Source: JADFJB01 sp964464595 (GTDB taxonomy: Bacteria > Zhuqueibacterota > JdFR-76 > DREG01). Taken from it: 64,000 bases of DNA. Position numbers and translations under genes: made by a program. Position 1 is the stretch's first letter; every line of letters starts with the position of its first letter. The stretch is taken from assembly GCA_964464595.1 (NCBI GenBank), contig CAYXGW010000001.1:62001-126000 (forward strand), read 5' to 3'. The notes under the pieces are model-generated. The model was given only the letters and a program-made list of their open reading frames with translations, searched no databases and was not told where the DNA came from. This document shows positions 1 through 8,457 of the stretch, piece by piece.

Positions 1-835
1 ACCATCAATTGTTCCGCTGGCTTTGATTGAATCAGTGCCAACTGTACCATTGCTGGTATAAATAAAAGTGGCTTGACCACTTCCATCGGTTGGACTGGTG
101 CCGGAACCGGTTTGACCTGAATTGGGACCTTTGAAAACTTCAAAAGTCACCGGGATTCCCGATTTTGCAACTCCATCCTGTTTTACTGTTATAGTCAATG
201 AATGATCTGAACCAACTTGATTCGTATCCGTTTCTGCCTCCAAAGTACACATGTTGTCTACCCACACTTTCTGGGCAAAACATTCAAATGGGACACCATC
301 AATTGTTGCGCTGGCTTTGATAGAATCAGTACCAACTGTACCATTGCTGGTATAAATAAATGTGGCTTGACCACTTCCATCAGTTGGACTGGTGCCAGAA
401 CCGGTTTGACCTGAATTGGGACCTTTGAAAACTTCGAAAGTCACCGGAATACCCGGTTTTGCAACTCCATCCTGTTTTACCGTCACAGTCAATGAATGAT
501 CTGTACCGACTTGATTCGTATCCGTTTCTGCCTCCAATGTGCAAATGTTATCAACCCAAACTATCTGGGCAAAACATTCGAAGAGAACACCATCAATTGT
601 TCCGCTGGCCACAATGGAATCCGTGCCTGTGGCAGTTCCACCATTATAAGCAAACGTTGCCTGGCCGCTGACATCTGTGGTTTCAACACCGTTTGGTATA
701 GATAAATTCGGTCCCTTGAAGATATCGAATATCACCTCAACTCCTTGTTGAGCTATACCATCTTTCTGAACGATTACGGTTAAAGAGTGCTGACTGTTTA
801 CCTGGTTGGTGTCGGTTGGGGGTGTGATGAAACAA
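1..835 (-). repeat. Tandem 294-bp (98-codon) Ig-like repeat units
   Basis: The same segment begins at bases 1, 295 and 589, giving an exact 294-bp period in frame with the gene. The copies starting at 1 and 295 differ at only about 15 of the first 240 bases by eye, while the copy at 589 is clearly more diverged. This indicates recent duplication or homogenisation at the 3' side. More units may continue outside the window. Confidence 0.9.
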
Positions 836-2253
836 TCAGTAATACTAATTTCTACCTCGTAATCCTCAACTTCGCCATCAAGGGCCAGGCCATCAAATGA
901 CAGATCACCAGTCGAATTAAAACGAAAACGAGCAAATGTTTTGCCCTGCAGTGCGGATGATGGCACGGAATAAGTCAGATCACTATTGATGCCAGCATTG
1001 AGAACCTGGTTCGTAAAGATATGTTCGTTTGCATCTTCCCAATCGCCGTCACGATTAAAATCGATCCACGCGTTTAACTTTCCTGCAATGGATGCTGTAA
1101 CGTCCGCAGTAGCATTATTTCCTGGTGCGAGGAAAGAAGTAAACACAACTCCATCCTCATCGTCAGGGACACCATTGGTATCGTCGTCAGTTGCTGTGGC
1201 ATCGGGCTGGCCATCTGGCTCGGCATCCACGACAACTCCCAGGAAAGTTGTGCCATCTAGCACGTGGCGTGCGCCATTGTCCACCAATAAGGTCGGATAA
1301 CTATCTGGTGGCGTTCCAGCCGCACCCCCACTTGGTGCATCACTAAAATCAAAAGCAGCATCATTTGTAAATCCGATAGTTGCATGCTGCTGAATGAAAT
1401 CATTCACATCATTATCTGTATCGATGGCGTTAGGGAGCCTGGCTATGGCTTCATCCAAAATGTTGCTCGAATTACCACCAGTTCCACTACCGTCTGCTGC
1501 ACCATCACCATCGCCATCACCTTCTTTATCATTTCCCAATTCGACATCATCAACGATGGTGCCAGATGCGTTTTTCAACACAAGGAAAATATTATTATTC
1601 ATGGATCCTGGTGGATTGCCTATAACGAGGAATTCACATGGTTGGAAATCAGTTAAAGATCCACCATCACTAAAAACAAATACAGTAGATCCCGGGTTTT
1701 GAAAATCTAATGTAGCATCGGAGCCATCTATAAGATTCAATGTCCAACCTGTCCCCTCGGTCAAATCAACAGAAGATACGCCGGCATTGTAAAGTTCGAG
1801 CCATTCATCAGTGTCTGTGATGGTACCATTGCCAGGAAATGCATCAAACTTAACGGTGTTGCCACCGCTGTTATCGGTCCAGTCCTGTTGTGGATCGGTT
1901 ACGACTTCGTTGATGATAATATGTTCCTCAATGCTAGCAAGGTTCATATCGGCTTTGCCATTGAGATCAGATTTAGCAATAAGGCCATTTTGGCTGCCTG
2001 CTCCAATAATTGTTGAGTCGGAAAAACCAGCTATTCTTATAAATCGACCCACAACATAGCTGTTCTCAGCACCAGCAATTACTAAACCATTCCTCTCATC
2101 ATTTCCAATGACTCCTGCAGGTTTCACCCATTTAGAATCTGAAACCTGGGCATTCAAACCTTGATTGGTGAACGAAGCAATTGAAAAAACAAAAATAACA
2201 ACAAATAAAAACCTATAAAAAACAACTTGATTAATATAATATTGAGGATACAT
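1..2253 (-). CDS. Large secreted LTD/GEVED/Ig-like repeat protein, 3' end beyond window
   Basis: I translated this reading frame myself; it stays open from the ATG at 2253 down to base 1 (751 codons), so the C-terminus lies outside the window. A run of G ahead of the ATG is a good ribosome binding site. Residues 1 to about 36 form a hydrophobic signal peptide ending N-A-Q. Around residues 112-230 is a lamin-tail-like domain (I-I-I-N-E-V, then D-E-W-L-E-L-Y-N). Around 380-468 is a GEVED domain (A-W-I-D-F-N-R-D-G-D-W and G-E-V-E-D-Y-E-V). From about 473 there are three Ig-like units of 98 residues. Such proteins are usually exported to the cell surface, probably by type IX secretion here, but the sorting domain would be in the missing end. 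Role unknown; adhesion or surface structure is an inference. Confidence 0.85.
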   Translation of the reverse strand, partial: MYPQYYINQVVFYRFLFVVIFVFSIASFTNQGLNAQVSDSKWVKPAGVIGNDERNGLVIAGAENSYVVGRFIRIAGFSDSTIIGAGSQNGLIAKSDLNGKADMNLASIEEHIIINEVVTDPQQDWTDNSGGNTVKFDAFPGNGTITDTDEWLELYNAGVSSVDLTEGTGWTLNLIDGSDATLDFQNPGSTVFVFSDGGSLTDFQPCEFLVIGNPPGSMNNNIFLVLKNASGTIVDDVELGNDKEGDGDGDGAADGSGTGGNSSNILDEAIARLPNAIDTDNDVNDFIQQHATIGFTNDAAFDFSDAPSGGAAGTPPDSYPTLLVDNGARHVLDGTTFLGVVVDAEPDGQPDATATDDDTNGVPDDEDGVVFTSFLAPGNNATADVTASIAGKLNAWIDFNRDGDWEDANEHIFTNQVLNAGINSDLTYSVPSSALQGKTFARFRFNSTGDLSFDGLALDGEVEDYEVEISITDCFITPPTDTNQVNSQHSLTVIVQKDGIAQQGVEVIFDIFKGPNLSIPNGVETTDVSGQATFAYNGGTATGTDSIVASGTIDGVLFECFAQIVWVDNICTLEAETDTNQVGTDHSLTVTVKQDGVAKPGIPVTFEVFKGPNSGQTGSGTSPTDGSGQATFIYTSNGTVGTDSIKASATIDGVPFECFAQKVWVDNMCTLEAETDTNQVGSDHSLTITVKQDGVAKSGIPVTFEVFKGPNSGQTGSGTSPTDGSGQATFIYTSNGTVGTDSIKASGTIDG

Positions 2254-2845
2254 GTTTCCCCCCTTTCAAGTGTTAAATGAAATTGTTAATTAGTCTAAAC
2301 TTAATTTACCAAAATGCTTTTTCATACAAATTATTACCATTAACTTGCGAATTAAATTTCTATTTTCAAGAATATAAACGAAAGATTTACTTTAATTTGG
2401 GATTTCTCTCACCCCCTTTTTTGTGAATTGATAATCTTATCTGGTTTGAAATGTAATAAATCAATTGGAACGATACAAATTTTTTTTATTTTAATTAATT
2501 ATTTATCTGATAACCATGAGTATTCCATAACTCACAATCCACAATCCACAATCCAACAGATTTAACATATTGCCAATTTAAGCTAAAAATGGATAGCTGT
2601 CAATGTCTCAAACTATGCTAACTGTTTTATGGTGATACAGTTTTTTGTGGTTTCGAAAATCCTCTCCTATTCGTTTTATCAACATGTACTTAGGCATAAA
2701 TTTTGCTTATAAAGACTTCAAAAAACAAGAATTATGAAGAATTAATCGTAAGGTTTGCGTTATCGTTTACTTATACCGAAAAATTATTAAAGTAAACTAT
2801 CTGCTTTTAAGCAGAATTTTTGTCTGGAACATAATAATAAATATC
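2254..2845. other. 592-bp intergenic region between divergent genes
   Basis: AT-rich, with no convincing gene on either strand. It contains a short direct repeat of C-A-C-A-A-T-C near 2531-2553 and, close to its right end, a hairpin (listed separately). It must hold the promoters of the minus-strand repeat protein and of the plus-strand RiPP operon, but I cannot assign them. Confidence 0.6.
2800..2822 (+). terminator. Terminator- or attenuator-like hairpin just before the RiPP operon
   Basis: A perfect 7-bp inverted repeat (TCTGCTT / AAGCAGA) with a two-base centre at 2800-2815 is followed by ATTTTTGT. It lies about 25 bases ahead of the first gene of the RiPP operon and no gene ends upstream of it on this strand. 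It could be a leader attenuator, but the stem is short. Confidence 0.4.
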
Positions 2846-3196
2846 ATGTTGCGATTTCGGAATATCACCCGGTTATTGGAGTTCCTAAATTTAAAAAAGT
2901 ATACTGGCGCCCCACTTTCCAAACATGATATTTACAAATTGGTTTCCTATGTTGATTTCATCTTAAATCTAAATAACCCTGTATTAAAAAAGACTTGCTT
3001 AAAAAGGTCTTTAGTTCTCTACCGTTTTTTACGATACTATAATAGTTCAGTAGATTTTAAAATTGGCGTTCATAATAACCAGGCCAATATATTAGGTCAC
3101 AGTTGGCTAACATTAAATGGCAAAATTTTTGCAGATTCAGAGAATAAAGTGAAAGATTTCAAGTTAATTTACAATTATCCGCATTACTCATACTAA
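2846..3196 (+). CDS. Lasso-peptide-type B2 leader peptidase (transglutaminase-like)
   Basis: The protein has 116 residues. It matches the B2 (transglutaminase-like cysteine protease) family that removes leader peptides in lasso peptide biosynthesis. The conserved Cys is at residue 51 in K-T-C-L-K-R-S-L-V-L-Y-R, the His at 85 in G-H-S-W-L and the Asp at 97 in F-A-D-S, which together give the expected triad. The length is close to that of stand-alone B2 proteins. It is the first gene of the operon and ends 11 bases before the precursor gene. Its likely job is to cut the precursor at 3208-3360 after the leader is presented by the PqqD-like protein at 7412-7690. The family call is strong; the substrate is inferred from position. 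Confidence 0.88.
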   Translation: MLRFRNITRLLEFLNLKKYTGAPLSKHDIYKLVSYVDFILNLNNPVLKKTCLKRSLVLYRFLRYYNSSVDFKIGVHNNQANILGHSWLTLNGKIFADSENKVKDFKLIYNYPHYSY

Positions 3197-3207
3197 CGGG
3201 AGGTTTC

Positions 3208-3360
3208 ATGGCATCACGAACGGAAAAAAATAAAGGTAACAAAGAAAAAAAGAAGGGCAAAGCCTTTGTTGAGCCAAAATTAATCAAACAAGAGTCTTTA
3301 ATTAAATCGACTCTTATTAGCACAGCTGGAGCACCATCAACGGCGGCTGTAAATACTTAA
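3208..3360 (+). CDS. Putative RiPP precursor peptide, 50 aa
   Basis: This small gene runs ATG to TAA and has the clearest ribosome binding site of the operon, GGGAGG five bases before ATG. The N-terminal half is very rich in Lys, Asn and Glu. It is followed by F20-V-E-P23-K-L25, which fits the lasso leader pattern Y-x-x-P-x-L bound by PqqD-like proteins, and a Thr (T35) sits at the classical spacing. The C-terminal part is small and hydroxylated: I-S-T-A-G-A-P-S-T-A-A-V-N-T. Cleavage after T39-A40 would give the ten-residue core G-A-P-S-T-A-A-V-N-T; cleavage after T35-L36 would give fourteen residues. There is no Asp, Glu or Cys in either core, so neither a lasso macrolactam nor a Cys thioether is possible. 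It lies between the peptidase and kinase genes. The structure of the product is unknown. Confidence 0.75.
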   Translation: MASRTEKNKGNKEKKKGKAFVEPKLIKQESLIKSTLISTAGAPSTAAVNT

Positions 3361-3415
3361 ATAAATAATTATTTTATTGGGTCACTAACAGGGAAGTTTG
3401 TGCCGGATTCAACGA

Positions 3416-4426
3416 ATGGTAATGAACGAGACATTAACTCTTTATGGTATAGAGATAAGAGTTGAACACAATAATACTCAACTCGAAAAAAGTTTAAATT
3501 ACCTAAATAATTTGTTTAACGCAGTTTCTTCGAATCCCCTTAGAAGAAAGAATTCCTCGCCCATTTTTTTAAAACTAAACGCACCTCCATCAATAGGTAT
3601 ACCTAAGGATAGCAAATTGCTCACTACAGAGCAATCGCCTCTACGGATTTACCAACGGGAGGAATTTTTGTACCTGGTTTATAAAGAAACTATCCTTAAA
3701 ATAGACTTTGTGAATGATTCGGCGATAGGATATTTTGAGCCATCGGCATTTCAATATCCCCGTATGGTTTCTCACACGTTTCTGCTTTCAACAATCGTAT
3801 TTCTAATGCATTCCAAAGGTTTTTTTCATCTCCATGCCGCAGCGCTAGAAAAGGATGACCACGGCTGTTTGATCGTGGGTAAATCGGGCTCAGGTAAATC
3901 CACCGATACTATTCATCTAGTTGAAGAAGGATGGAAATATTTGTCGGATGATATCATTTTGCTGCAATATACGGATAAAACTCAAATATCCGTACACGCC
4001 ATACCAACTGCCTTTAAGTTTAATCAAGATTTAATGAACCACCATTCAAAAGATTATTTATTGGAGCATAGTTTCGAAATTCCACATAACGATAAAAAAT
4101 TAATCAATATTCAAAATGTGTTTCCAGATCAATTTATTCCATATTGCTTTCCAAGTGTTATTATTTTACCAAAAATTGTAGAAGAACAAACTAGCAGGCT
4201 AATTCCGATATCTGACTTGGATGCTTTTAGCGCGTTAATAAAAGAAAGTCCTTTTATTCTTATTCCCCATAAACTCAAAGAGGAACATATCGATTCATTA
4301 AAAAAACTTGTTAAACAAAGTAAAAACTTCAGGTTACTGGCAGGAAAAGATTTGCTAAAGAATTCAGAAAATCTTTCGAAATTAATCTTAATGAAACTTT
4401 ATGAGGACAATTTAGATGGCAATTAA
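3416..4426 (+). CDS. HPr-kinase-like P-loop kinase of the RiPP cluster
   Basis: The protein is about 336 residues from the ATG at 3416; the frame is open back to a TTG at 3398, and a third start at 3422 is possible. It resembles the HPr serine kinase-related proteins found in lasso peptide clusters, where a member phosphorylates the C-terminal Ser of the precursor. The P-loop G-K-S-G-S-G-K-S-T is at about residues 155-163, preceded by the family motif F-H-L-H-A-A-A. The second Asp pair, Y-L-S-D-D, is at about 178. It overlaps the radical SAM gene by 11 bases, so the two are translated together. It probably acts on the precursor, which ends in Thr and carries several Ser/Thr. It could instead act as a sensor of operon products. 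The true HPr in this window (37674-37940) is far away and an unlikely partner. Confidence 0.82.
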   Translation: MVMNETLTLYGIEIRVEHNNTQLEKSLNYLNNLFNAVSSNPLRRKNSSPIFLKLNAPPSIGIPKDSKLLTTEQSPLRIYQREEFLYLVYKETILKIDFVNDSAIGYFEPSAFQYPRMVSHTFLLSTIVFLMHSKGFFHLHAAALEKDDHGCLIVGKSGSGKSTDTIHLVEEGWKYLSDDIILLQYTDKTQISVHAIPTAFKFNQDLMNHHSKDYLLEHSFEIPHNDKKLINIQNVFPDQFIPYCFPSVIILPKIVEEQTSRLIPISDLDAFSALIKESPFILIPHKLKEEHIDSLKKLVKQSKNFRLLAGKDLLKNSENLSKLILMKLYEDNLDGN

Positions 4427-5489
4427 ACATATAGGATTTGAAATAACCAACCGCTGCAATTATGCCTGTGTGCATTGCTTGCGATCGGATATTGCGCCCA
4501 GAAAAGATTTACCTGAGGACTTGCAAACGGTTATTGGTCCGGTCAACTCCCGACTCGATATTCCACTGGAGCTGGTGGATAAGCTAATCGATGAAGCACG
4601 TCCACTTAACATTCCAACAGTTGCTTTAACCGGTGGGGAACCGACTTTACATCGACAATTCCCGCAGATTATCAAAAAATTTGTTGATGCCGGTTACGAA
4701 TTTGCGATGGTTACAAACGGCACCCGGTTTAACCTGACATACCAGGCAATAAAACCATATAGTGAGCATTTAAGAGGATTTTGCTTCAGCATGGATGGAG
4801 CCACAGCAGAAACCATGGACCAAATCAGACAAAAAGGCTCGTTTGTTAAATCATTACAGGCAATCAGTGTTTGCCGGGCAAAAAAACTTCCATTTTGTAT
4901 ACAGATGATAATCACTGCCACCAATCGCCATGAATTGGAAGCCATGGCCATACTAGCCAGTAAAGTCGAGAGCAAACAATTATACCTGGCACCATTACAA
5001 CCGACTCTCCAAACAACTTATAAACAAATGAATGTCCCTCCCGAAGATTGGTACAAAATCAAGGAAGAAATTATCGAACTTAATGCTGTATATAAAGTTT
5101 CCATGGAGCCTTTTATTGCTTTTCCAAATGATGATTCACCCTGGGTTAATTGTAGTGCGCTTTCGATGGAAGCAATTTACGTCGATTATCGCGGTAACTT
5201 AACATTTTGTTGCCAATTATCAGAATATGCCGATGGCGACTCTATGGTAGATGTAATTGGAAATATAGAAGATAATAATCTTTTGGATTTATACAGTGAG
5301 TACCTCCAAATGATTGCCAGCTTTCAAAAAGAAAAACTGCGCCGATATAATAATGGAGAGCTGACTAAATTGGATGCTTTCCCTTGTTGGTATTGTGCGA
5401 AACACTTTAAAAAAGTCAATTGGATGAAAAGATTTCCCAATGATCCATGGCATGACGATGCAATGGCATCAATTGACCATAAGAAATAA
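4416..5489 (+). CDS. Radical SAM/SPASM peptide-modifying enzyme
   Basis: The protein has 357 residues. The radical SAM cluster ligands are C14, C18 and C21 (C-x3-C-x2-C), with the G-G-E-P motif at 73-76. The C-terminal part has a SPASM/twitch pattern: C246-x13-G260-x4-C265, C266 and then C324-x2-C327, enough for one or two auxiliary iron-sulfur clusters. SPASM enzymes typically modify ribosomal peptides by thioether, carbon-carbon or carbon-oxygen bond formation, epimerisation or decarboxylation. The putative substrate here has no Cys, which argues against sactipeptide-type chemistry and leaves epimerisation or carbon crosslinking. The gene overlaps the kinase gene upstream and is followed 90 bases later by the exporter. 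Family is certain; reaction is unknown. Confidence 0.9.
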   Translation: MAIKHIGFEITNRCNYACVHCLRSDIAPRKDLPEDLQTVIGPVNSRLDIPLELVDKLIDEARPLNIPTVALTGGEPTLHRQFPQIIKKFVDAGYEFAMVTNGTRFNLTYQAIKPYSEHLRGFCFSMDGATAETMDQIRQKGSFVKSLQAISVCRAKKLPFCIQMIITATNRHELEAMAILASKVESKQLYLAPLQPTLQTTYKQMNVPPEDWYKIKEEIIELNAVYKVSMEPFIAFPNDDSPWVNCSALSMEAIYVDYRGNLTFCCQLSEYADGDSMVDVIGNIEDNNLLDLYSEYLQMIASFQKEKLRRYNNGELTKLDAFPCWYCAKHFKKVNWMKRFPNDPWHDDAMASIDHKK

Positions 5490-5579
5490 AGCCGGTCTGC
5501 TTAGAATAAGTTAGACTCTAGGATTTAGGGTTTCATTCGATTCAAAATATATGAATTTGAGTAAAAAAATAAAATTGCA

Positions 5580-6569
5580 TTGCATTACGCTATAGAAACA
5601 ATCAACCTTTTCAAAAGCTTTCCAATCAGTAAAAGTATCTCACACTTATTATTCCAACCATTTAAAAAAGAAAAAACGACTGTTCTTAATAATATCAATC
5701 TTCAGGTGAAGCAAGGAGAGCTTTTCTGTTTATTGGGGCCAAATGGAGCAGGAAAAACTACACTAATCAAAATTCTAAGCAGCCTCATTTTACCGACATC
5801 CGGAAGGGCAATAGTAAACGGATTTGATGTTGTTACAGATAATAAATCTGTACGAAAATCCATTGGTCTTGTGGTTAGTGATGAACGCAGTTTTTACTGG
5901 AGATTAACCGGCAAACAAAATCTTAGGTTTTTTGCCACTTTAAACAACTTGGCAAAAGCAACTTATGAATCCAGGATCGAATCAATCCTCAGGTTATTAG
6001 ATTTACATAAAGAAGCCAACAATACATTTAAGAATTACTCAACTGGCACGCGGCAAAAGTTTGCAATTGCAAGAGGTTTGCTTACAAACCCAAAGATTTT
6101 AATCATGGATGAACCCACCCGCAGTTTGGATCGGTCTACTTCGAAAGATTTAAAAAATTTGATTAAGGAAAAAATTGTCGGCGAAGAAAAAAATACAGTG
6201 CTGTTAACTACTCACAACATTTATGAAGCTGAAGAACTTGCTGATCGAGTTGGAATTATTCACCATGGTGAGATCAAAACAATCGGAGCCTTACGGCAAA
6301 TTCGTAATACCATTAAGTCAGAAAAAATATACAAGATTTCAGTGGAAAATCCGGACGCACAATTCAAACACATCATAAAATCTGCAAATTTCATAGATTC
6401 TGTATCCTTTCTTAATGAAGAGAACGGAACATGGGCAATCCAAATTAAAAATGGCAAAGTCGGAATATCGGATATCATTTCAAAAATTGTTAGCTTTGAT
6501 GGCAGAATTCTAGAGTGTACGCATCAAGAGCCTGATCTTGCAAAAATTTATGATAGGATTGTACAATGA
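5580..6569 (+). CDS. ABC exporter ATP-binding subunit
   Basis: The protein has 329 residues. Walker A is G-P-N-G-A-G-K-T-T at 53-61, the signature is Y-S-T-G-T-R-Q near 157, and Walker B is L-I-M-D-E-P near 178. A C-terminal extension of about 90 residues is like that of ABC-2 drug and polysaccharide exporters. The only usable start in this frame is TTG at 5580, because TAA lies just upstream at 5562 and no ATG follows before the Walker A region. The stop overlaps the permease ATG by four bases. Likely exports the finished peptide. Confidence 0.9.
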   Translation: MHYAIETINLFKSFPISKSISHLLFQPFKKEKTTVLNNINLQVKQGELFCLLGPNGAGKTTLIKILSSLILPTSGRAIVNGFDVVTDNKSVRKSIGLVVSDERSFYWRLTGKQNLRFFATLNNLAKATYESRIESILRLLDLHKEANNTFKNYSTGTRQKFAIARGLLTNPKILIMDEPTRSLDRSTSKDLKNLIKEKIVGEEKNTVLLTTHNIYEAEELADRVGIIHHGEIKTIGALRQIRNTIKSEKIYKISVENPDAQFKHIIKSANFIDSVSFLNEENGTWAIQIKNGKVGISDIISKIVSFDGRILECTHQEPDLAKIYDRIVQ

Positions 6570-7390
6570 GTGGAATCTTATTATCACTTAAAAAACCATT
6601 GGCTTTTACCAAAAGAGATTTTCTAATCTCAATTAGCTACCGTTTCGATTTTATTTTTCAATTTTTAGGGGTGTTATTTTCAATCTTAACATTATACTTC
6701 TTATCAAGTCTATTTGGCTCACAACCCCTTGAATCTATTTCAAAATACGGTGGAGATTATTTTTCTTATGTAATCATAGGCTTTAGCTTTTCCAGCTATT
6801 TAGCGGTGTCTTTAAATAGCCTCTCAAAAAGTATCCGGGAAGCCCAAACCACCGGAACGTTGGAAGCGCTTCTGGTAACCCAAACCGAAATACCAACAAT
6901 CATTATTTCATCGTCTATTTATAGTTTTTTAATTACATCCGTTCATGTATTACTGTTTTTGACAATTGGCGTTGTTTTTTTAGGTATTGATTTTTCCAAT
7001 GCAAATTATCTTGCCGCTATGATAATCTTTATATTGACAATTATTTCATTCAGCAGTCTCGGAATAATCTCAGCTTCGTTTATTATGATTATGAAACGTG
7101 GCAATCCTGTCGATTGGTTAGTTACAGGAATTTCATGGTTGTTAGGCGGTGTTTATTATCCTGTTTCTATATTACCGGATTGGCTACAGAAAATTTCATA
7201 TATGTTGCCAATTACTTATTCACTTGAAGGGATGCGTATGGCATTATTAAAAGGTAGTTCAATTGGAGAGTTAACGAATAGTGTTATAGCTCTTGGAATA
7301 TTCTCAATCATTATGCTGCCCATAAGCGTGTTATCATTTCGAATGGCAATAAGGCAAGCTAAAATTCATGGAAGTTTAACACAATACTAA
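6566..7390 (+). CDS. ABC-2 type exporter permease
   Basis: The protein has 274 residues and about six hydrophobic segments, with the ABC-2 pattern including a conserved G-G-V-Y-Y-P-V-S-I-L-P-D-W-L-Q near residue 195. Its ATG overlaps the stop of the ATPase gene, so the two form one exporter. It is placed between the modifying enzymes and the PqqD-like gene, consistent with export of, or self-resistance to, the cluster product. No protease domain is fused, so leader removal must be done by the B2 protein. Confidence 0.9.
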   Translation: MSGILLSLKKPLAFTKRDFLISISYRFDFIFQFLGVLFSILTLYFLSSLFGSQPLESISKYGGDYFSYVIIGFSFSSYLAVSLNSLSKSIREAQTTGTLEALLVTQTEIPTIIISSSIYSFLITSVHVLLFLTIGVVFLGIDFSNANYLAAMIIFILTIISFSSLGIISASFIMIMKRGNPVDWLVTGISWLLGGVYYPVSILPDWLQKISYMLPITYSLEGMRMALLKGSSIGELTNSVIALGIFSIIMLPISVLSFRMAIRQAKIHGSLTQY

Positions 7391-7411
7391 AAATAAAAAG
7401 GGAATGGCCAA

Positions 7412-7690
7412 ATGAAAAAAAGTAATCAAGAATACCAGGTGAACTCACAGGTTGTATCAACTGAGCTTGATCCCACGGAAGCGGTTCTGCTTCACTTGGA
7501 CAACCAAAGATATTATACATTAAACGAAACGGGGTGGTCAATTTGGAAGCATTTGAAAAAAGGTTTGAATGTTAACCAAATTACAAATGAATTACAAGAC
7601 GAATATGAGGTTGATCAAACAAAAGCTGAACAATGCGTTTTCGAGTTGATCAGCGAACTAGAATCAGAAAAACTTATAGAAAATAAATAA
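7412..7690 (+). CDS. PqqD-like leader-binding protein (RRE, lasso B1 type)
   Basis: The protein has 92 residues. It is a stand-alone PqqD-family protein with the hallmark L-D-N-Q-R-Y-Y-T-L-N-E-T-G-W-S-I-W followed by a winged-helix tail of about 45 residues. In lasso and other RiPP systems this protein binds the precursor leader and delivers it to the peptidase and modifying enzymes. It ends the core operon, 22 bases after the permease, with AAAAAGGGAATGG as ribosome binding site. Its probable ligand is the F-x-x-P-x-L region of the 50-residue precursor. Confidence 0.9.
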   Translation: MKKSNQEYQVNSQVVSTELDPTEAVLLHLDNQRYYTLNETGWSIWKHLKKGLNVNQITNELQDEYEVDQTKAEQCVFELISELESEKLIENK

Positions 7691-7894
7691 ATTAATTAAC
7701 CTGGATAAATTCATAAATCATGTTTTAAGCTTAAATCTTCCAATGATGTCATCCCAGCGCAACGGGATCTATTTCCATACTTTTAAAGCATAAATATTGT
7801 GAAAGGCTCTTTTCTGGAGTAACAGTGATAAAGGATTTTGAATTAGTCAGGTAAATTAATTGACTGTATTTTCAGCACCAAGCGAAAAAGCGAT

Positions 7895-8449
7895 ATGCTG
7901 CCGCCAAAAGAAACTCTCAATAAAAATATCCGGGTAAGGTTAGCCTCAAATAGCGACCTGGAGGCTATTTCTGATCTCTATAAAAAAGAGATGTCTTTTC
8001 ACGAACAATTTGATCCCTTATTTGCATTATCAAAAGAATTCAACGGAGTAATTTATTTCAGTCGATTCATAGAAAATCCTGAAAATTTAATTCTTGTTGC
8101 CGAAGAGACCGGAAAAATTATTGGTTATATCCATATTCGAATATTAAAAGAAAAAGCACAAAAGAATAAATCGAAGTGGGCTAAATTTAAAAAGGAATGG
8201 CTAGGAGGGAAAAAGACCTCGCCAAGATTTAATATTCGTTGGGGTTATGTTGCTGATTGCTTTGTAGAGTCAAAATATCGCCAGCAAGGTATTGGCAGTT
8301 TATTATTGGACAAGAGTATAGATTGGCTACGCTCTCGGGACGTTCCATTCCTGGATTTGGAAGTCCATAGTCTCAATGAATCAGGAATTAATTTTTGGCA
8401 AGCCAATGAATTTGAAACATTTAAATTGATGATGCGCAAAAAACTATAA
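7895..8449 (+). CDS. GNAT family N-acetyltransferase
   Basis: The protein has 184 residues. It shows the GNAT acetyl-CoA loop (R-Q-Q-G-I-G-S-L-L-L near residue 128), a beta strand before it, and the terminal L-E-V-H-S-L-N-E-S-G-I-N-F-W segment. A basic, Lys-rich insertion lies near 85-110. It follows the PqqD gene by 204 bases on the same strand, so it could be part of the RiPP unit, perhaps acetylating the peptide N-terminus or a Lys. It could equally be an unrelated neighbour. The gap between them holds no convincing gene. Confidence 0.85.
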   Translation: MLPPKETLNKNIRVRLASNSDLEAISDLYKKEMSFHEQFDPLFALSKEFNGVIYFSRFIENPENLILVAEETGKIIGYIHIRILKEKAQKNKSKWAKFKKEWLGGKKTSPRFNIRWGYVADCFVESKYRQQGIGSLLLDKSIDWLRSRDVPFLDLEVHSLNESGINFWQANEFETFKLMMRKKL

Positions 8450-8457
8450 TTAAAGCT

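Noticed and set aside
217..2059. Several plus-strand frames of 60-104 codons
   Set aside because: They are antisense to the long minus-strand repeat protein and have no family features or ribosome binding sites.
7752..7799. 15-codon frame between PqqD and GNAT as a second precursor
   Set aside because: No ribosome binding site, no leader motif and too short.
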